From: a virus
IMG/VR virus record: IMGVR_UViG_3300042516_001035
Location: 1 to 23,109 of that record
Length of the DNA: 23,109 nt
Strand: one strand, 5' to 3'
Of this stretch, positions 14,995 through 20,265 are shown one piece after another. Every line of letters starts with the position of its first letter. Position 1 is the stretch's first letter. The position numbers and the translations under genes were made by a program. The notes below the pieces were generated by a model. It searched no databases, had not been told where the DNA came from, and saw only the letters and a list, made by a program, of their open reading frames with translations.

Positions 14995-15657
14995 ATGCCA
15001 ACAAAAATTGATGGAAACAACGGTGTCTTGCAGTCGTATGACTTCCAAGCTCTGACGACTGGTTTTTCGTACACCTTCGCCACTGGCACGACGACGCTGA
15101 TCGCGCAGCCCGCTGGTACGCTGGCGACGGGTACGATCACGATGCCTGGGTCGCCGGCTGACGGCATGGTCGTGACGTTTATGACCACGCAGCAGATTAC
15201 GGCGCTGACGATTGCTGGCAATACGGGTCAAAGCATCGGCGGCAGCCAAGTGTCTTTGATGGCGGCCAACAGCTCTTTGAGCTTCATCTACCGCCTGTCC
15301 AACACCACTTGGTACAACAACAGCGGACCTGCGCTGGGTAACGTAGGAACCGCACCCGTGTACGCGGCCCGCGCTTGGGTCAACTTTAACGGCACAAGCA
15401 CCGTCGCTATCCGCGCGTCGTCTAACGTGTCCAGCATTACGGATAACGGTACGGGCGACTACACGGTCAACTTTACGACTGCTTTGGCGGACGCAGACTA
15501 TTCTGTGGCGTTGGGCGGATCAAGAAACGGATCGTCAACCGACAATTTTGGCATGCAATTTTATTCACAGACAGCCAGCACTGTGCGAGTAAACACTTTT
15601 GCATCAACGGTGTCGCTCATAGACGCTACTTCGGCTACTGTTTCCATCTTCCGCTAA
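14995..15657 (+). CDS. Short fibre protein with 54-residue module (copy 2)
   Basis: This 220-aa protein is the longest of the three module-bearing fibres. Residues 1-117 are unlike those in the flanking copies: MPTKIDGNNGVLQSYDFQAL, strands with FATGTTTLIAQPAGTLATGT, and a domain in which 'GDPADGMVV.F' style strands (here GSPADGMVVTFMTTQQITAL) are followed by SLSFIYRLSNTTWYN. That pattern resembles a small jelly-roll domain of phage structural proteins. Residues 118-171 are the shared module (RAWVNFNGTSTVAIRASSNV), and the variable end closes with ATVSIFR. AAGGA precedes the ATG. Variable N-domains attached to one module suggest separate attachment or spacer parts on a common tip fold. Confidence 0.8.
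   Translation: MPTKIDGNNGVLQSYDFQALTTGFSYTFATGTTTLIAQPAGTLATGTITMPGSPADGMVVTFMTTQQITALTIAGNTGQSIGGSQVSLMAANSSLSFIYRLSNTTWYNNSGPALGNVGTAPVYAARAWVNFNGTSTVAIRASSNVSSITDNGTGDYTVNFTTALADADYSVALGGSRNGSSTDNFGMQFYSQTASTVRVNTFASTVSLIDATSATVSIFR
15346..15507 (+). repeat. 162-bp fibre module, copy 2
   Basis: Codons 118-171 of the gene at 14995, from GTAPVYAARAW to DADYSV. It has the same length as copies 1 and 3 with no gaps, and 43 of 54 residues agree with copy 3. Confidence 0.9.
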
Positions 15658-15669
15658 AAGGGACACATC

Positions 15670-16110
15670 ATGCCAATTACCATAGACGGAAGCGGCACCA
15701 TCACCGGCGCAGCAACGCTGGCGACGACGGTTGCCAGCCCCACGTTCACGACGCCCAACATCAACTCGGCGCAGTTTGCTACCGTGTCGGGCACCGCGCC
15801 CATCTACCCCTGCCGCGCATGGGTGAATTTCAACGGTACGGGTACGGTGGCGATTCGCGCCTCGGGAAACGTCAGTTCGATCACGGATAACGGCGCAGGC
15901 GACTACACAGTGAATTTGACAACTGCGATGCCCGACGCGAACTATTCTTTTTCGGCTCTGTGCGGCTATAACACGGGCGTAAGCGAAAGCACATTTGTTA
16001 CGATTAATACGACCGTTGTCCCCACAACTTCTGCATATCGATTTAAAACAAGAGACACTGCTGGCAACATTTTTGACAGCACCTATGTTTTGAGTTCTGT
16101 CTTCCGCTAA
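15670..16110 (+). CDS. Short fibre protein with 54-residue module (copy 3)
   Basis: This 146-aa protein has the shortest N-domain of the three (residues 1-40). It begins MPITIDGSGTITGAATLATT with the 'SPTFTTPNINSAQFATVSG' strand typical of fibre shafts. Residues 41-94 are the shared module (PCRAWVNFNGTGTVAIRASG), ending DANYSF. Residues 95-146 are a variable tip (SALCGYNTGVSESTFVTINT) ending SSVFR, like the SIFR ends of the other two. The start MP.(K/T)ID. is shared with the gene at 14995, suggesting a related assembly site. AAAGGG precedes the ATG. A receptor-contacting role is inferred from its position after the spike-like gene. Confidence 0.8.
   Translation: MPITIDGSGTITGAATLATTVASPTFTTPNINSAQFATVSGTAPIYPCRAWVNFNGTGTVAIRASGNVSSITDNGAGDYTVNLTTAMPDANYSFSALCGYNTGVSESTFVTINTTVVPTTSAYRFKTRDTAGNIFDSTYVLSSVFR
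15790..15951 (+). repeat. 162-bp fibre module, copy 3
   Basis: Codons 41-94 of the gene at 15670, from GTAPIYPCRAW to DANYSF. The three copies are in frame, ungapped and lie in separate consecutive genes. Confidence 0.9.
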
Positions 16111-16125
16111 CCCAAAGGACCAACC

Positions 16126-16314
16126 ATGAACCAACGCATCATCTATCCCACTGACGACGGCGGCGTGGCTGTCATCGTTCCCGCTGACGAATGCGGCCTG
16201 ACGATTGAACAGATCGCAGCCAAAGACGTGCCTGCGGGTAAACCCTACCAGATCGTGGATGTCGCCGACATCCCGTCTGACCGCACTTTCCGTGGAGCCT
16301 GGGAGTACGCATGA
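16126..16314 (+). CDS. Small phage protein, possibly fibre assembly-related
   Basis: This 62-aa acidic protein starts MNQRIIYPTDDGGVAVIVPA and continues CGLTIEQIAAKDVPAGKPYQ, ending DRTFRGAWEYA. To my memory this is a common small phage protein placed after fibre genes and before a partner like the next gene. Its 'P.D.TFR.AWE' ending also occurs in the middle of longer tail fibre assembly or tail-chaperone proteins. It overlaps the next gene by ATGA, so the two are made together and might represent one such protein divided in two. AAAGGA precedes the ATG. A chaperone role is inference. Confidence 0.72.
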   Translation: MNQRIIYPTDDGGVAVIVPADECGLTIEQIAAKDVPAGKPYQIVDVADIPSDRTFRGAWEYA

Positions 16315-16541
16315 TCGCCATCAACATCACCAAAGCCAAAGCAATTGTCCACGACAAGCGCCGCGCCGCTCGTGCGGCCGAGTTCGCGCCTCTGGACATC
16401 AAGGCCACCATCCCGTCTGAGGCCGCCGCCGCTGAAGCTGCACGCCAAGCCGTTCGCGACAAGTACGCCACCATGCAGACTGAGATCGACGCAGCACCTG
16501 GCGTGCCCGAACTCAAACTGATCGCCGATTCGCTGGTGTGA
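16311..16541 (+). CDS. Small helical phage protein, partner of the preceding gene
   Basis: This 76-aa protein is basic at the N-terminus (KAKAIVHDKRRAARAAEF) and helical after residue 40, with PSEAAAAEAARQAVRDKYAT and 'MQTEIDAAPGVPELKLIADSL'. The C-terminal pattern 'A...RQ.VRDKY..MQ..ID.A....LK.I' is typical of the C-terminal helical domain of phage tail fibre assembly and tail-assembly chaperone proteins. It is translated from an ATGA overlap with the 62-aa gene. The lysis genes begin one base after its stop. The pair could serve the three small fibres upstream. No enzymatic motif is seen. Confidence 0.72.
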   Translation: MIAINITKAKAIVHDKRRAARAAEFAPLDIKATIPSEAAAAEAARQAVRDKYATMQTEIDAAPGVPELKLIADSLV

Positions 16542-16542
16542 C

Positions 16543-16749
16543 ATGAGCGTCCCGGAGATTGACCCCGTCAAGTACGGCGTCTTGTGGGAGCGCGTCCAGT
16601 CGATGGACCGCAAAGTTGACAAGATGGAACGCCAGCTTGAAGAGTTGATCGCGCTTGCCAATAAAGGCAAGGGCGGCTTCTGGATGGGCATGGCCATCGC
16701 ATCCACGCTCGGCGCGGTAGTCTCTTGGGTGACCAGCCATTGGAAGTAA
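16543..16749 (+). CDS. XhlA-like small membrane protein, possible lysis accessory
   Basis: This 68-aa protein has an N-terminal coiled coil (GVLWERVQSMDRKVDKMERQ, then LEELIALANKGKGG). A single predicted membrane span follows (about residues 47-65, FWMGMAIASTLGAVVSWVT) and a short tail HWK. Helix-then-span layout and the heptad 'V..MDRKVDKMERQLEEL' resemble the XhlA/haemolysin family and other small holin accessories. It is first in a run of membrane proteins that ends with holin and lysozyme. A role in membrane disruption, or as a holin partner, is inferred from these facts. It starts one base after the previous stop. Confidence 0.72.
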   Translation: MSVPEIDPVKYGVLWERVQSMDRKVDKMERQLEELIALANKGKGGFWMGMAIASTLGAVVSWVTSHWK

Positions 16750-16752
16750 ATC

Positions 16753-17214
16753 TTGGACCCGATCACAGCATTTGCCGCCGCGCAAGCTGCTGTGGCGGGT
16801 ATCCAAAAGGCCATCAAACTTGGCAAGGACATCAACGGCCTGGTCGGCGAGTTCGGCAAGTTCTTCGACGCCCGCGACGTAGTCCAGAAAGCCGCCAACG
16901 ACGCCGGCAAGAAGGGCCAGTCAGACACCGGGAGGGCTATGGAAATCGTCATGCAGGCCAACGCCCTGCGCGAGTCCGAAGAGGCGCTTAAACATCAGCT
17001 CGTCTACGGCGGCTACCCAGAACTTTGGGAGATGATGCTCAAGGAGCGGATGAAGATCAAGCAGGCCCGTGAAAAAGCCGAGCGTATCGCGGCGGCCGAG
17101 CGCAAGAAGGTATCGGCCCAACGGATACTCATGGCGCAGATCATCGGTGGGGCGATCTGTATCGTCACCATCGGCGTCGTCATCATCTTCATCGTCAAGC
17201 AGGCGCTGTCGTGA
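16753..17214 (+). CDS. C-terminally anchored phage membrane protein, unknown function
   Basis: This 153-aa protein uses TTG 16753, because no ATG precedes the conserved-looking start DPITAFAAAQAAVAGIQKAI. The N-terminal half is amphipathic helix (KLGKDINGLVGEFGKFFDAR). The middle has YGGYPELWEMMLKERMKIKQ, a pattern I have seen in unnamed phage proteins, then a highly basic coiled coil (about 100-122). One strong membrane span lies at about 126-149 (MAQIIGGAICIVTIGVVIIF). Its N-domain is probably cytoplasmic. It overlaps the next gene by GTGA and sits between the XhlA-like gene and the holin. A lysis-timing or membrane-remodelling role is possible; there is no named family and no spanin lipobox. 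Confidence 0.72.
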   Translation: MDPITAFAAAQAAVAGIQKAIKLGKDINGLVGEFGKFFDARDVVQKAANDAGKKGQSDTGRAMEIVMQANALRESEEALKHQLVYGGYPELWEMMLKERMKIKQAREKAERIAAAERKKVSAQRILMAQIIGGAICIVTIGVVIIFIVKQALS

Positions 17215-17819
17215 GCGACGAGAAGATCACGATCCTAGACAGAGTTCTCGGGTACGTCGATTCGCCGTTCAAACTGTTCGCCATTCTGCTGATGGCCGTT
17301 TTCACCTTCGTCGGCTACTTCGTTTGGCAAAACCAGGCGTTCCTGCTTGGCGCGTACAAAGAACAAAAGAAGTTGCCGACCATTGCCGAAGACCGGGTCG
17401 AAGACGCGGCGGCGCACCTGTTTAAAAACACCGAGGCACAAGTTGTCGCCATCTTCAAGGTGAACCCCATGTTTGGCACTCGCGTGCTGTACCGGGCCTA
17501 CACCAAAGAAGGACGCGACAAGACCCACGAGGGGTTGGATGTGGGCCTCTTCACCGCCAACGTCGCCAACAATCGGGATGTCGTGGCGCTCATGGCAAGC
17601 GAAGTGCCCTGCGGCCCCTACAAGACCGCGCAGTCCGAGATCGGGCTGTGGTATATCCAAAAGGGTGTGACCTACGGCTGTCGCATCAGCGTCCCGCCAG
17701 AGCAGGGCAAGTTCGTCGGGCAGATCACCGTGGGGTGGAAAGAAGAACCGCCGGATGTGGACCAGTACCGCGTCCTCTTGCAGATTGCAGCAACCATGTT
17801 ATCGAGGAGTAAACAGTAA
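17211..17819 (+). CDS. N-terminally anchored phage membrane protein, unknown function
   Basis: This 202-aa protein starts with GTG at the GTGA overlap with the upstream stop. Residues about 17-38 are a membrane span (FKLFAILLMAVFTFVGYFVW), followed by a soluble domain of 160 residues that is probably periplasmic. That domain begins as helix (RVEDAAAHLFKNTEAQVVAI) and then has mixed strands (NPMFGTRVLYRAYTKEGRDK; SEVPCGPYKTAQSEIGLWYI), with two cysteines (C130 and C153) that could pair outside the cytoplasm. The stop overlaps the holin ATG (TAATG), with GAGGAG inside its last codons. It resembles no spanin or antiholin that I can name. Company with holin genes suggests an envelope function in lysis or exclusion. 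Confidence 0.72.
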   Translation: MSDEKITILDRVLGYVDSPFKLFAILLMAVFTFVGYFVWQNQAFLLGAYKEQKKLPTIAEDRVEDAAAHLFKNTEAQVVAIFKVNPMFGTRVLYRAYTKEGRDKTHEGLDVGLFTANVANNRDVVALMASEVPCGPYKTAQSEIGLWYIQKGVTYGCRISVPPEQGKFVGQITVGWKEEPPDVDQYRVLLQIAATMLSRSKQ

Positions 17820-18307
17820 TGGAATGGCTTAAACAAATCGCCCCTACGATCGCTACTGCGATGGGCGGACCCTTGGCCGGTATGGCTGTCTCTGCTATCT
17901 CCAAGGCTATCGGAGTGGAACCGGAGAAGGTCGGTGACCTCATCTCCAACAACAAGCTCACTGCCGAACAAATCGCGCAAGTCAAGATTGCCGAGATTGA
18001 ACTCCAGAAACAGGCCAACGAGCTGGGCTTAAACTTTGAGAAGCTGGCGGTGGACGACCGCAAAAGCGCCCGCGACATGCAGGTGGCGACCCGCTCTTGG
18101 ATTCCGCCTCTGCTGGCGGCGGCGGTAACGGCGGGCTTCTTCGCCATTCTTGGCGGCATGATGTTTGGCAAGATGTCGGTGGCGGACAACACCGCGCTCA
18201 CGATGATGCTTGGCTCGCTCGGCACTGCATGGACTGGCATCATTGCGTATTATTTTGGTTCTAGCGCCGGCTCTCAAGCCAAAACTGAAATGTTAGGAAA
18301 GAAATGA
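17819..18307 (+). CDS. Holin, GTA-type three-span family
   Basis: This 162-aa protein resembles the GTA_holin_3TM family (PF11351). It has a hydrophobic N-terminal helix (about 8-31, APTIATAMGGPLAGMAVSAI) and a charged middle (EQIAQVKIAEIELQKQANEL). Next is the characteristic DDRKSARDMQVATRSWIPPL (79-98), then two membrane spans at about 94-116 and 125-147, and a short soluble tail ending in lysines. Holins of this kind open the inner membrane for the muralytic enzyme, here encoded next by a 4-base ATGA overlap. The strong ribosome-binding site GAGGAG lies in the previous gene. The neighbouring lysozyme supports the call. Confidence 0.88.
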   Translation: MEWLKQIAPTIATAMGGPLAGMAVSAISKAIGVEPEKVGDLISNNKLTAEQIAQVKIAEIELQKQANELGLNFEKLAVDDRKSARDMQVATRSWIPPLLAAAVTAGFFAILGGMMFGKMSVADNTALTMMLGSLGTAWTGIIAYYFGSSAGSQAKTEMLGKK

Positions 18308-18813
18308 AAGACAACTTTGACGACGCCCTGAAGGCCATCCTCCACCACGAGGGTGGCTTCGTTAACCACCCCAAAGACCCTGGCGGCATGACCAACCTGG
18401 GCGTGACTAAGCGCGTCTGGGAAGAGTGGGTCGGCCACGAGGTGGACGAAAAGGCCATGCGCGCGCTGACGCCTGAGATCGTTGGCCCCATGTACAAGAC
18501 CAAATATTGGGACAAGATCAAGGGCGACGAGCTGCCCACTGGCGTGGACTACGCCGTGTTCGACGCCGCGATCAACAGCGGCCCAGGTCGTGCGGCCAAG
18601 TGGCTGCAACAGGCCGTGGGCGCTGTGCCCGATGGGGCGATTGGCGCTGGCACGCTTGCCAAGGTGGCTGCGATGGACGCCAAAGAGATCGTCGAGAAGT
18701 ATCAGGAGACGCGTCTGGCGTTCATGCAATCCCTACCGACGTGGGACACCTTCGGTAAGGGTTGGGGCAGGCGCGTCGCTGAAGTGCGAGATGCCGCCTT
18801 GCATATGGCGTAA
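18304..18813 (+). CDS. Endolysin, GH108-type N-acetylmuramidase
   Basis: This 169-aa protein belongs to the glycosyl hydrolase 108 type. The N-terminal ILHHEGGFVNHPKDPGGMTN carries the catalytic glutamate (E16 in EGGF) and the conserved D-P-G-G-x-T-N stretch. Helices with MYKTKYWDKIKGDELPTGVD follow. From about residue 80 there is a C-terminal domain of the PG_binding_3 type (YAVFDAAINSGPGRAAKWLQ; VGAVPDGAIGAGTLAKVAAM). The enzyme cleaves between N-acetylmuramic acid and N-acetylglucosamine in peptidoglycan. It lacks a signal peptide, so release through the upstream holin is expected. Length is typical for the family. The last 81 bases overlap, on the opposite strand, the final gene of the leftward operon. 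Confidence 0.93.
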   Translation: MKDNFDDALKAILHHEGGFVNHPKDPGGMTNLGVTKRVWEEWVGHEVDEKAMRALTPEIVGPMYKTKYWDKIKGDELPTGVDYAVFDAAINSGPGRAAKWLQQAVGAVPDGAIGAGTLAKVAAMDAKEIVEKYQETRLAFMQSLPTWDTFGKGWGRRVAEVRDAALHMA

Positions 18814-18954
18814 CGCTTGGTAGGTCAGGCGCGTCTCGGCCATCGCCACCAAGGCGTGCTCTAGGGCGTCGTCCATGCGCCCTTCAATGGCGGCGTTGTG
18901 AAGGTCTTTGAGGGCGCGCTCGGCCATTATGCAGGGGTAAGAGTAGTCGATCAT
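18733..18954 (-). CDS. Small helical phage protein, last gene of leftward operon
   Basis: This is a 73-aa protein. Residues 1-52 are helical and look conserved-protein-like (MIDYSYPCIMAERALKDLHN; DDALEHALVAMAETRLTYQA). The last 21 residues (GGISHFSDAPAPTLTEGVPR) are Pro/Gly-rich and encoded antisense to the lysozyme gene. The ATG shares an ATGA overlap with the helix-turn-helix gene upstream. Resemblance to short unnamed phage proteins starting MIDYSYP is a memory impression. The tail over the lysozyme gene may be an extension gained because no stop occurs earlier. Function unknown. Confidence 0.65.
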   Translation of the reverse strand: MIDYSYPCIMAERALKDLHNAAIEGRMDDALEHALVAMAETRLTYQALRHMQGGISHFSDAPAPTLTEGVPRR

Positions 18955-19187
18955 TTCTTTTTTTCAGGTTTGGGGCAGTGCGGGGGCGGGACGACCACGC
19001 ACCAGACGGCCGCGAAGCGCTTGCCGGTTTTGAGCCAGCGGTCGATGTAGGCGTCGGGCAATTTATTGACGATCCTGTGAGCGTGCGTCGGGTCGGTGCC
19101 TGCAAGCTCTGCAACCTGCGCCACGGTCAGCCCCTCTGACGCCCGTAGAACTTCTCGCACCCTGTTGATGCGTACGTTACTGCCCAT
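18951..19187 (-). CDS. Helix-turn-helix DNA-binding protein, small
   Basis: This 78-aa protein has a predicted winged-helix type DNA-binding fold. Helix one is INRVREVLRASEGL, then the helix-turn-helix TVAQVAELAGTDPTHAHRIV (residues 20-39). A wing-like segment YIDRWLKTGKRFAAVWCVVV and a basic, proline-rich tail ending PKPEKKK follow. I chose ATG 19187 (MGSNVRINRV), because the only earlier start is a TTG 39 bases upstream that would add a low-complexity leader. The start overlaps the end of the membrane peptide gene by 11 bases. Two cysteines and a histidine (C67 and C74 with H73) are near the end but do not make a recognisable metal site. It may regulate phage genes; the target is unknown. 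Confidence 0.72.
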   Translation of the reverse strand: MGSNVRINRVREVLRASEGLTVAQVAELAGTDPTHAHRIVNKLPDAYIDRWLKTGKRFAAVWCVVVPPPHCPKPEKKK

Positions 19188-19356
19188 AGCTGACCGCGAA
19201 CCAGACGATTGCCCACGCAGCGACAACCACCGCCCAGAACTTGATGTTCGTCCACAGTTCGTCTCGGGTCTCCACCATAAGCATCACGAACGGAATCGTC
19301 ACCAGCAGCAGGACTGCGGTGGCCAGCAGGAAGATGATGATCGGTAACAGGGTCAT
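19177..19356 (-). CDS. Two-span membrane peptide (59 aa)
   Basis: This small gene has ATG at 19356 and TAA at 19177-19179. The product begins MTLLPIIIFLLATAVLLLVT, a first membrane span (about 3-26). A charged loop follows (MVETRDELWTNIKF), then a second span (about 38-56, FWAVVVAAWAIVWFAVSYG). The start forms an ATGA overlap with the upstream gene, and the best ribosome-binding site of this operon, GAGGAGAG, lies about 7 bases before it. Those two facts and the clean two-span layout support a real gene. It could be a small holin-like, antiholin or exclusion protein; nothing distinguishes these. The stop overlaps the next start by 11 bases. Confidence 0.75.
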   Translation of the reverse strand: MTLLPIIIFLLATAVLLLVTIPFVMLMVETRDELWTNIKFWAVVVAAWAIVWFAVSYGQ

Positions 19357-19595
19357 GTCTTCTCTCCTCTTGCGCGGATGGCGGCGGCGTAAATGCCATG
19401 CAGTTTCTCAATTTCCTTCTCGGCGTCCTTAATGATGGAGCCGTAAAAATTGCTGACCTTAACTGCCGCCATACGTCGTGACAGTTCAATGTTGACGCCG
19501 ATGTTTTCACACACCTTCGCACACGCCTCGCGCTCGGCTGCAACAGCGGCTTCCAATTCGGACCGGTACACCTGCGTGTCGTCGTCATCAGTCAA
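19353..19595 (-). CDS. Small acidic helical phage protein
   Basis: This 80-aa protein starts TDDDDTQVYRSELEAAVAAE, then helix with REACAKVCENIGVNIELSRR, and a second helix (FYGSIIKDAEKEIEKLHGIY) ending AAAIRARGEKT. The 'ERE.CAK.CE' and 'AAAIRARG' pieces are, from memory, typical of small unnamed phage proteins, including those sometimes labelled as putative head-tail or regulatory proteins; no function is known. No membrane segment is present. Both ends are 4-base ATGA overlaps with its neighbours, so it is made in step with them. The two cysteines (C26 and C30) are close together in helix one. Confidence 0.72.
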   Translation of the reverse strand: MTDDDDTQVYRSELEAAVAAEREACAKVCENIGVNIELSRRMAAVKVSNFYGSIIKDAEKEIEKLHGIYAAAIRARGEKT

Positions 19596-19774
19596 AATGG
19601 CGCCTCCGGCATATCATCTGGGTAGTTGCCGCGCCTGGGGAACGGCCACGGATTCTTCTCGCGCAGCCGCAGCTCGTGCAACTCCTGCTCCTGCTTTTGC
19701 AGTTTAAGGTACGCCTCGTTGGCGAACTTGGCGAGGCTCTCGTGCGACCACGTCTCAAAGTATGGGCCGCTCAT
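19592..19774 (-). CDS. Small hypothetical phage protein (60 aa)
   Basis: The product begins MSGPYFETWSHESLAKFANE, contains a Gln/Glu/Leu helix (KLQKQEQELHELRLREKN) and a Pro-rich end (PWPFPRRGNYPDDMPEAPF). I chose ATG 19774, which shares ATGA with the upstream stop. The in-frame start at 19825 lies inside the upstream gene and would add an unrelated leader. The stop overlaps the next ATG by four bases. The pattern, soluble and mostly one helix with a proline-rich tail, gives no hint of enzymatic activity. No family recognised. Confidence 0.72.
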   Translation of the reverse strand: MSGPYFETWSHESLAKFANEAYLKLQKQEQELHELRLREKNPWPFPRRGNYPDDMPEAPF

Positions 19775-19941
19775 ATCCACCCCTTGACGATTGCAATGAA
19801 CAGGCCAAACAAAATCACGCCGCACACGCCAGTGATGATTTTGTCAACCAAGCCAAATTCCGAAGGCGCCTCATAGATGCCGCCTCGATGGCCAGGCCCA
19901 AATGCTTCTTCCAAGGTGCGGGCAAATCGTTTCGTGGTCAT
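19771..19941 (-). CDS. Small single-span membrane protein (56 aa)
   Basis: ATG at 19941 and TGA at 19771-19773 give a product starting MTTKRFARTLEEAFGPGHRG. One hydrophobic span at about 36-53 (TGVCGVILFGLFIAIVKG) ends close to the C-terminus. The 'R(T)LEEAFGP' start is common in small phage membrane proteins, as I recall. The N-terminus is basic and probably cytoplasmic. Start and stop both overlap neighbours by four bases (ATGA). It is the second membrane peptide in the operon. Possible roles are membrane anchoring or exclusion; neither is shown. Confidence 0.72.
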   Translation of the reverse strand: MTTKRFARTLEEAFGPGHRGGIYEAPSEFGLVDKIITGVCGVILFGLFIAIVKGWI

Positions 19942-20129
19942 AGTCGTTTAGCTTCCTTTAGTAGTTCAATACGCTCTCGGCTTGCCCGCAGCATGGTGTA
20001 CCGCTGGTGTAGCCGCTCCAAAACCGTCGCGCGACGGTGTGTTATGCGTTCGTCTTCAAGCATGCGCAGCACCTGCTCTTCAGACAAGCCCGCAAGAACC
20101 TCGTTAAGTTTTCGCCAGGACAGCGCCAA
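19938..20129 (-). CDS. Small helical phage protein (63 aa)
   Basis: The product starts with TTG at 20129, the only usual start in frame (a stop lies 21 bases upstream). It is basic and fully helical, reading ALSWRKLNEVLAGLSEEQVL, then RMLEDERITHRRATVLERLH and QRYTMLRASRERIELLKEAK. The 'L.EEQV..MLE.E...RRR..VL.RLH.RY..LR...ER' arrangement is familiar from small proteins in phage early regions; the function is unknown. It overlaps the upstream 53-aa gene by 26 bases and the 56-aa membrane gene by ATGA. The charge pattern fits nucleic-acid or protein binding, but nothing is diagnostic. Confidence 0.75.
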   Translation of the reverse strand: MALSWRKLNEVLAGLSEEQVLRMLEDERITHRRATVLERLHQRYTMLRASRERIELLKEAKRL

Positions 20130-20265
20130 TTTTCGTCTCCATATCGTTGATCAACTTCTCCAGCGCAGCACGGCGTTTGGCCATCGAGTTGGCCTGCCGC
20201 ATCACGATCTTCATCTCCGCCTGCGCTGCTTTCAGTTTGGCGCGCCACAAATCTACACGTTTCAC
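20104..20265 (-). CDS. Small basic coiled-coil protein (53 aa)
   Basis: A GTG start at 20265 makes a GTGA overlap with the helicase stop; TAA is at 20104-20106. The product starts VKRVDLWRAKLKAAQAEMKI and continues as one long basic helix (AKRRAALEKLINDMETKIGA) ending LAKT. Leucine, alanine and methionine fill every third or fourth position, which suggests a coiled coil or a dimer. It lacks a ribosome-binding site of its own, so translation depends on the helicase gene. It may be a partner of the helicase, but only its position says so. Confidence 0.68.
   Translation of the reverse strand: MKRVDLWRAKLKAAQAEMKIVMRQANSMAKRRAALEKLINDMETKIGAVLAKT

Noticed and set aside
14671-15951. Diversity-generating retroelement acting on the fibre modules
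   Set aside because: No reverse transcriptase gene or template-repeat pair is present in the window. Differences among the modules are spread over several base types rather than adenine-directed.
16543-17819. Rz/Rz1 spanin pair in the lysis block
   Set aside because: No lipobox, and no nested or overlapping Rz1-like lipoprotein frame is visible near the anchored proteins. The pair is left as unknown membrane proteins.
19127-19588. Minus-strand 153-codon frame over the small early genes
   Set aside because: It overlaps two genes that have clean ATGA junctions in another frame. Its product is Arg/Pro-rich without a domain, and it has no start context.
20042-20248. Minus-strand 68-codon frame after the helicase
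   Set aside because: It competes with the 53-aa gene (20104-20265), which has a GTGA overlap with the helicase stop and a regular coiled-coil composition. The rejected product is irregular and Cys/Gly-rich.
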